The position numbers and the translations under genes are program-made. DNA of 64,000 nt from Alentia gelatinosa (taxonomy: Eukaryota; Annelida; Polychaeta; Phyllodocida; Polynoidae). Positions 49,701-58,700 of the stretch are shown here, one piece after another. The notes under the pieces are model-generated. The model was given only the letters and a program-made list of their open reading frames with translations. It had not been told where the DNA came from and made no database searches. Each line of letters starts with the position of its first letter. Positions within the stretch are counted from its first letter, which is position 1. The DNA lies in the NCBI GenBank assembly GCA_950022655.1, contig OX465587.1, positions 28,647,716-28,711,715 on the forward strand. Reading direction: 5' to 3'.

Positions 49701-52700
49701 TTTTCATGTGAAATTTTGAACTCCCAGAGAGACCAAGAAAATAGGGGAGGTTCAACCAGTTCTATGGGCCTGAATGACCTTCAATTGATAATATCTTTGC
49801 TTTACACGATGAAAAAGAATGGTATACACTGGATATGGAAACATGGATTTCCGCGTAAAAGTGGAATTAGTAGAAACCGAACGAGAGTTAGACTTGACAA
49901 TGTTTATGCCACGACGGGAAGGTCGTGTATTACTACACGAGGCGTAGCCGAGTGTAGTGAGGAGCAGACCTGACCAGAGTGGCATAGACATTGACTAAGT
50001 CTAACTCGAGTTCGGTTTCGTTTTTATCCTACCCCGACTATGCTTTTGTATTACTAAAAGATAAATATTGAGTCAAGGACCAACAGAACTTTTTTTCATA
50101 GTAGCTGACATCCTGTTCTCTGATTGGTCAATATTGTTATTACTCTAGTCTAGTGGCATAAAAAACACTTTATGTCAGGGCCTGCCACATAAAATTTCCC
50201 TATGTTAAGTCTATGACGTTTTTTCATTAGGGGTAGGATAAAACTGACATCCCACCCCTTTCACTGTTTAACAGTGAAAGGGGTGGGATACATCCAGTCT
50301 AACCGCACTCGAATCGTAAAATAAACAATACTCCACGAGTTCCAATGGGCCCTAATCGTCGCTCGGCTTGGCCTCGATGACGATTGCGGCCCATCTAAAC
50401 TCGTGGAGTATTGTGTATTTATACGATTCTCGATGCGGTTCTATGTATTTACAGGACAGGGGTGACCCGTTAGCGGAGTTGATGAGCCTCACATGTCCCT
50501 CCACCCTCTCCCTGCCTGACCCCCTTCTGTTGACAGTATCATCGACTTTTTCACTAACTCCCCAAATGGCCCGTTCTACAACTGCAGATATATAGGAGGC
50601 TTTAGAGTTTGGCAACTGTCCACATATGTATGAGATACCATCAGCATTGTTCGTGCTCCTTTTTAGTGAGCAAAGCATTTATTTTCTGACACACAACATT
50701 TTACATCAGAACGTTCATGGCATTCATTTCCACTTTCGCTAATTACAATGCTATATACACTTTCTGTACTAAACGTTCCACTTTTCATCTCAGACAGAGG
50801 GGTGGAGCTGGCGGTGGGGTGGGGTGGGGTGGAGTGAAAACTGGACGCTACGCTCGCTAGACAGCACGCTTTGGACGGTACGCTTCGTAAATTGGATGCT
50901 ACACTTGGTTTTCGGGAGGTGACATTCTCGCATTAGCGGCGAACCGCGTAACAAACAATGACAAATAATCATATGTTGCCTATCGTGAATCAAGATATAA
51001 ACTCCCAGACTGTTTTTCGCACATCTGTAGCTATCTATTGATGTTTATTCGAAGTTCCTACGTCAATCATTGAAAAAGTTCTGACATAAAAAAAAACAAA
51101 AAAACCCGTAGAGTCCGTCCATCACCCGCTGAAAACCGAGGCGTGCTGAAGCGAAGCGTCCAGATGCCGGTGGAGTAGGCAGAGGGTAGATGGAGTAGGC
51201 AGAGCGGTAGATGGAGTAGGTAGAGGAGGTGTAGTAGGTAAAGGGGAGGGTGTAATAGGTAGAGGCAGGGTGTAGTAGGCAGAGGGAGGGTGGAGTAGGT
51301 AGAGAGAGGGTGGAGTAGGTAGAGAGAGGGCGGAGTAGGGAGAGGGTGGGTGCAGTAGGCAGAGGGAGGGTGAAGTAGGGAGAGGGTGGGTGGAGTAGGC
51401 GGAGGGTGGGAGGAGTAGGGAGAGGGTGGGTGGAGTAGGCAGAGGGAGGGTGGAGTAGGCAGGGGGAGGATGGAGTAGGCAGAGGGTGGGTGGAGTAGGC
51501 AGAGGGTGGGCAGAGTAGGCAGAGGGAGGGTGGAGTAGGCAGAGGGAGGGTGGAGTTGGTAGAGGGAGGGCAGAGAGTGAGATGACATCGGCAGCGTGTG
51601 CATCATGTTGTGTGTAGGTGTTTTGTGGTAGGAGTGTGTCAGAGATGAGTAAGACTCAGCTAAACATTCCAGTCTAGTTTCCTGTTATGTTTGTAAACAA
51701 GACACCCCCACAAACCCCCTCTCAAAGCACTCTCTCTCTCCCTCCCCACCCACTCCTCTCACATCCCTCAGCCTCACTTACTACCGACCCGACGGACTGG
51801 TTGGGACATCTACAGTATTGATTCGTTTCAGATTCAAGCGGTCGTATGAGTTAATGCGTAGTAATATCCGAGTGCATGCGAGGATATTGCCCAGAGGCAA
51901 CTCCGATGTGCATACAACCACTTTAATCTGAAACCAGTCTATATTGTATCTATCATCCACCTTTTCCTGAAAAGTGCGGTTCCCATATTAGTTCATTTTA
52001 GGTATGCACTATGTTTTTCTTATGCACTATTTTTCCGTATGCGCCGGCTTTTGCAGGCTGGAACATACAGCATATATCTGTATGCTCCGGGTATGTAAAT
52101 ACACACTCCATATGTGTTTACTATGGACACTTCTTATTAGGTGGATATATCTGTATGTTCCGGGTATGGTGATACACTCCCTATGTGTTTTCTATGGACA
52201 CTTTGTATTAGGTGGATATATCGGTATGCTCTGGGTATGATAATACACACTCCATATGTGTTTTCTATGGACACTTTGTATTAGGTGGACATATCTGTAT
52301 GCTCCGGGTATGGTGATACACACTCCCTATGTGTTTTCTATGGACACTTTGTATCAGGTGGATATATCTGTATGCTCCGGGTATGGTGATACACACTCAC
52401 CATGTGTTTTCTATGGACACTCTTTATAAGGTTGATAATAAAAAGTGTGATCGGGAAGAGTCGGCGGTTCAATGTCTATAAATCTGTACAGAATATTAAT
52501 GTCCGAGTGGAGGGTAGCGAATAAATAAAACTCTGTGAAACTCAGTCGCCGTTTTCTGCGGTAACCTGGATGACACAATGGGGGAGGTATTTGGAGACGT
52601 GCCAAGATGTGTCGACTGAAGGGTGCGTGCGGAGAATACCAGATTCATCTTAGAGTCAGCCTCACCATCTTCACAAGTATTTATATAGAACTGCATCGAG

Positions 52701-55700
52701 AATCGTATAATGTAGAGGAAACCTATGAGAGTTTAGGGTCTAAGCTTTTATCCTACCCCTAATATAAAATCCCATTGACTTTCCGTATGCGCCCGTATGT
52801 CGCATACGGATAAAAAATCGCTCCTAAAAGCATACAAAAAATGGACCAATCACAGATCAGCAGCTGAAAGTAGTTCCAAGCGCCTTCAGAGCAGCAAGGA
52901 GAGCTATATGGAGGACTGTGATAGTATCCCATCGAGTCATCCGGTGTATGAGGACACAGACCAAACACTCATCAGTTTCTTTCTCAATCTCACCCCCTTC
53001 ACAGTCAGGGACGTTTAAATCTCATGTCAGATCTCTCTGAAATCCTGGCCGCTGATTGGTCAATCGCCCATGACGTCATCTCGTATTCACTACGCCACGA
53101 CCATGGCGCAGTATTGTCACTTTACCGGGGTGATCGTTGAGTATTTTTTTCTAACGTTATTCCTATGGCTAAACCAGTACCGGGGGTGAGATAATGTAGA
53201 TTCTGCTATTATTCTGTTATGTCTGAGACGACAAGAACTATGGCGCCATTGTGTGGCCGTATTCTCCTCTTAGTTGACTATTAAAAACCCTCATGGTAGG
53301 GTATCTATATGACATTCAAACATATTTGAATTTGGTAGGAGTTGATTCTACGAGATATCCTCGTATACGCTCGGATATTACTATGCGTCAAGTCCTCGGA
53401 GCACACGACTGCTTGTGTCTGAAACCAGTCAATATTTATATAGAACGTCCTGACCATGCTGTACAAGCTACAAAATGAGATGATAATTCACGGTTCGTAC
53501 GGAACGAGGCGTTTACGCCGAGTTCCATACAAACCATGAATTATTATCGAGTTTTGTGGCTTGTACAAGCATGGTAGGTCGTTCTATATTTACTATATAC
53601 CCGAAATTTAAATAAAAATCAATTTCATTTGGCATAACAACCAATATTTAAATAAATGTGTATGGGTAGGTGGTCCGTACATTATTTTTACGTTATATGG
53701 CGAAACAGTGCGTATTTACAGTATATACGGCATGGGTATATAGTAATGTGTATTTTTTACCCACCTAATACGGAGTCTCCATACTAAGCCTATGGAGCCT
53801 ACAGATCACTACTGAGTAGATTCCGGAAAGCCGAATTCTCCTAGGAGGATACAGCTTTTTCTGCCACCTGACAGGCATTATAGGAACTATTTTATAAACA
53901 ATGCACGGCGCTTGGGTCGAATTTCTAATTATTTACAAGATTTTTTTTACTAATAAGTACTCGAAAGGTGAGTAATAAATACAACATTACCATGATTTCG
54001 ATCAGTGTGGCCGTATTCTCCCTGTAGTTCACGCTACACAAAACTCCTCGCTATCACTTTGAGTTTTACTACGCGTCAACTACGTGGAGAATACGGCCAC
54101 TCAGATCGGAATCATGGTAATATTATGTATGCATGCACCACTCTGTCAGAGCCTCTGGGGTTACGTCCGTTGTCGTAGTAGTTGGGTGCCGTGTCTAACT
54201 CTAGATTGTATTTGCCTCCACAACATCAGTGTAAACAAGTGTACCCTAGTTGAGGTGTTGACCCACCTTCTCTGGTGGTACCTTACACGTGGTTGTAGGG
54301 TTAGACCTGATGGGTCATGGTGGGAGGGGGATACAGTAATACTATCGTAAAACTGTATAAGTTTTAATCTTGGCCTCAGTATGCCACGACTGGAGTTTGG
54401 CAAAGTGACTTCATGAGGCGAAGCCCAGTGAAGTCCGGAGCCAAAACTGCAGGAGTGGCAAGTGGTAGCAAAGATTAAAACGAATCAGGTTTTGATTTTA
54501 TCCTACCCTATCTGCTCGATTTTGGAATATTACGTGATAACAATGCTGTATGCCACTAGTGGCATATACAACTCTGTATGCCAGTCAGCGTGGCATACAG
54601 AAACCCAATGTTAAGCCTATGGCATTTTATATTAGGGGTAGGATAAATCATGTGGCCACTCAGTCATACTATCATGAAATTATAAACAATCTATCTATCT
54701 AAACATCCCTCAACTTCATATAATTGTTTACATGCCATTAATACATAGACAATAATCGATGGTTTTGTGGACAGGTGGCCGTAAACCTCGAGCGGTTGAT
54801 GTGTAGTAATACACGAGCGCTAGCGAGTGTATTACGAGGTCAACCGCGAGTGGTTTACAAAGCTGCCTGTCCACAAAATCATCGTCTGTTGCATTTATTA
54901 TCCATCTTTTCGAATAAATTAAACCCATCAATTACCATATTAGCGGGTATAGCAATAGGGACTATTTCTTTGCTCTCTAGCACAAAGGGACTGTTTTTCC
55001 CGTCTACCATGGTTTGGAGGCCGTATACCACAGATGTGAATCCGTATACCACAGTTATGGTATCTGACAGGTTTTATACAATGGGTATATACCTAGTGTT
55101 TTACTGAGTCCCCATACATTTTCAATGGGAGCTTTGTATACGATGGATAATAAATCATGTGGCCACTCAGTCATACTATCATGAAACTATAAACAATCTT
55201 TCTATCTAAATATCACTCAATTGTTTACATGCCATTCGTTGTCTTCTGCTACAGGTATCACTCAACTCCGCTTCATGATATCAATCCGCAAAGACAACTC
55301 ATGCCAGATAAACAATTATATGAAATTGAGTGATGTTTAGATTTTATCTTACCCTGTTACATGTTTTTAACTTCATATGTCACCCGTGGCATAAAAATAT
55401 TTTATGCAATAACCGTGGCATACAGTCACACTATGTTAGGCCTATGGAGATTTATATGAGCGGTAGGATAAAAATACTACAGAGGAAACATATAAACGTT
55501 CAGGGTCAGAGAAGTCCAATTGAACAAATTGGATGTTTAACTACCCAAACAAACGAATTCGGGTTAGAGCTCATACCCCATGAAGTTTGAATCCCGTAGT
55601 AATTCACAAAGCAAAGCTGCGTGAATTATGTAGCGATTCAAACGAGATGGGATCGAGTTCTGACGCTAAACTTGAATAGGTTTCTGAATTTATCTCACCC

Positions 55701-58700
55701 TTCACATTGACTAATGAGCTAACCTTTGTGACTTAATCCCCCATTGAGTTTTTTTTTCTAAATACTCCATGGGCGTTGGATACGAGTTCCCAATGTTAAA
55801 TCTATGGGGGAAAAATACCAGCGGGTTAGATAAAGCAGAACCCCGCATATGCGGACACTCTCTGTTCCAGGCCAAAGTGACCGCTTACACGATTTTTGTT
55901 TTTGTTTTTTAAAGTATTTTTATGGTGTATGGGAGACATGTGATGATAAATCTGAAAACCGTTTCGAAGTTATTAAATTTTGATTATTTTCTATGAATGC
56001 ACAACAATAGTGATAGGTAAGGTAGAAACAGATAATTTAGATATTCTGGAGTGTTGTTTCCACACCACTCAGCCATATTTGATAAAGTGTCCCTATGTGG
56101 TATCCGTTTACACGGGGTTAAATGGCTTTTCGTACCAAAATAACACTCCTCTTATGCGGGGTGTCCGCTAGCGTGGCATATCCGCTTACACAGGTTAAAA
56201 ACAAACATCTAATAGAGGGAGAATATTCCGTTCCGAGCATAAGTGACTGTTAACGCAGTGTGCCCGCTTACGCGGGGTGTCCGTTAGGCTTGGTTCTACT
56301 GTATAGACATGAATCATTGGTAATCTGAAATTTAAAGTTTTTTTTTGTACGCTATATATACTATAAACTGCACAAGTCCCATTTTACAAATATCGCTCGG
56401 AGTATTACTACGCTTCAACTCTGCTGAGAATACAGCCACTCAGACCAAAATCATGTTAATGTTATGTATTTATTTTCCATTTTCTACTGACATACAACTA
56501 CACGTAGTTGATGGGGTTATACTCTAAGAAACCAGGTGGCGCCACCGCTCCTACCCCGACACCACCACAGGCAGGTGGAGACATTATTCACTCACTGAAA
56601 CACTCCTCACACCAAAGACGCTCTGCCATTTTACCTTCATTTTTCTTTTTCATTCTTATTTATCACTAGATTATTTGGAGGATATGAGTCAAGCCTCCCT
56701 ATGCCCACTGACTCGCCCTGTCCATTCATAAGCCCTAACACGCAAGAGTGTTGATTTATATCGAACTGCATCAAGAATCGTATAAATACACAATACTCCA
56801 CTAGTATTGATGCACCGCAATCATCATCGAGACGAAGTCCTTTCCAGACTTTCTCAAGGTTCTTTATACCACAAGGGTGGTGATCTAATCTATCTGATGA
56901 ATTCAGGTAGAAATCTCACCCCTACACATTTACCGAGGTGAGAGTTCTTTTACTTCCCACATCACATAGACATAGTATGAGAAGGACTGGCCTTTGATAT
57001 AGCAGTAAGTCTACGACTGCTGGGGATGAAGAACTGGATTAAGAATTGTCTAAACAAACAATACTCCACTCATTTGCATGAGCTGCAATTATCATCGAGG
57101 CAAAGCCGAGTGACGATTACGGCGCATCCAAATGAGTGGGGCCTGGTTCTGTTAAAAAACAACAATTCCCATCTCGTTTTGTAGCAGGTTCAGCATGGTC
57201 AGGTCGTTCTATAAAAATACCCTCAGGTCCCCTGAGACGCTAAATAAACAAACAAATCTAATCTAATCCAAACCTCGCAATTTATTTTCCATTTTCGGAA
57301 GATGGGTGAACCTGGTTAACTGATGTAGATTATTTCTCCGGGTATTTCAGATTATAATTTTTTTTATTTCAGATTATGGTGTGTTTCGGCGTGGCGCTGA
57401 CCACACAGATGTACATCGGGTACGCCGTCGTGTCCCTCATCGTAGAGATTAACAGTATATTCCTACACACGCGCCAGTTACTACAGATGATCGGTGTGTC
57501 CAAACAAACCAGTCTCTACCGGCTAAACGGAATCCTCAACTTAGGTGAGTACTGGCAAACAGCCTTTTGTTGCACCTTTTTACCCCTAGATTTATCATTG
57601 GAATTTTCTTTTCAATAAGAACTCTGGATAACATAAATTTCATATATCAGCAAATAGAAAATGCAAAAAAAAAGAGGATGTCATGGTGCTAACTTCTATG
57701 AGAAGGCCATCTGAAAAGGTAAGTGCTTCACTATTGGTGTCTATGGGAAAATGCAATATTTTCATAAAACCAGATGGCAGCACCGGTATCAAATCTAGTT
57801 CTGAGTGAAGACACAGAAGGCACTGCGATACCTACCCGCATTTGTCCATAACAGTGGGAACGCATACTTAACAACACTGACTTGTATAAATACCCTTTTC
57901 CGGTAAATTCATCCTTAGTACAATCATTTATTATCTAGCCAGGGAATAACAAGACAGGTCAATTGTACCCCACAATCCAGGGGGGGGGGGGGGGGGGCAT
58001 TGAAAAATAAATGCTCGTACTTTTTTTAATATCATTGATTCTCCTTGATGATAAGATAAAGCAGTGGCCGCCTGTTTACAAATACTCAATGGGGCATGAC
58101 ATCACACACATTAGCCAATTTGTCACTGATAGGAGTGAGATAAATTCTGAACCACACTCAATCCATAGCTACTGAAAATATGCCATTAGGTTTAATTTGC
58201 TTTGTAATCTGACTCAGCTTTGGCTCATGAGATTACTCTGCAACCAAAACTAATGGCAAATCTTCAGTGGCTGTAGAACTTGATAGAGTTCTTTCCTAGT
58301 TGTCTTTCCCCAAAAGACTTCTCGATGTAGTATTTACTGTAAAGAAGATGAGCTGACATCTAGAACTGGTCTGATATCTCCCTGCACGATGCTACGATTA
58401 GACTTAGAGTAAGATCAGTCGTATCGGTGAGACACCATGTCCTTCAGGCCAGGGTCGTAATGCGGCACACAATATATATACCCGTAGATGAGATATACAA
58501 TATACATTTAGACTTACGTTTTACATTGTGTACCACACTGTAAACCTTGTTCTGTATGACACGATGTCTTGCCAATATGACAATAAATCAAAGGATCTAT
58601 TGTATATCTTGTCCACAGGTACATACATTGTGTGCCGCATCATGACCCTGCCTTCTATGACGCAGTATCCCACCTGTATAATAAATGCTCCATAACATAT

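Noticed and set aside
49297..49755. 152-codon minus ORF
   Set aside because: It spans a TTTATTATCCATC-type MITE and neighbouring sequence. It has no conserved domain, and other copies of the MITE do not keep the frame.
51067..51606. 179-codon minus ORF rich in Leu/Pro/Ser/Tyr
   Set aside because: It is a translation of the 20-bp G-rich minisatellite.
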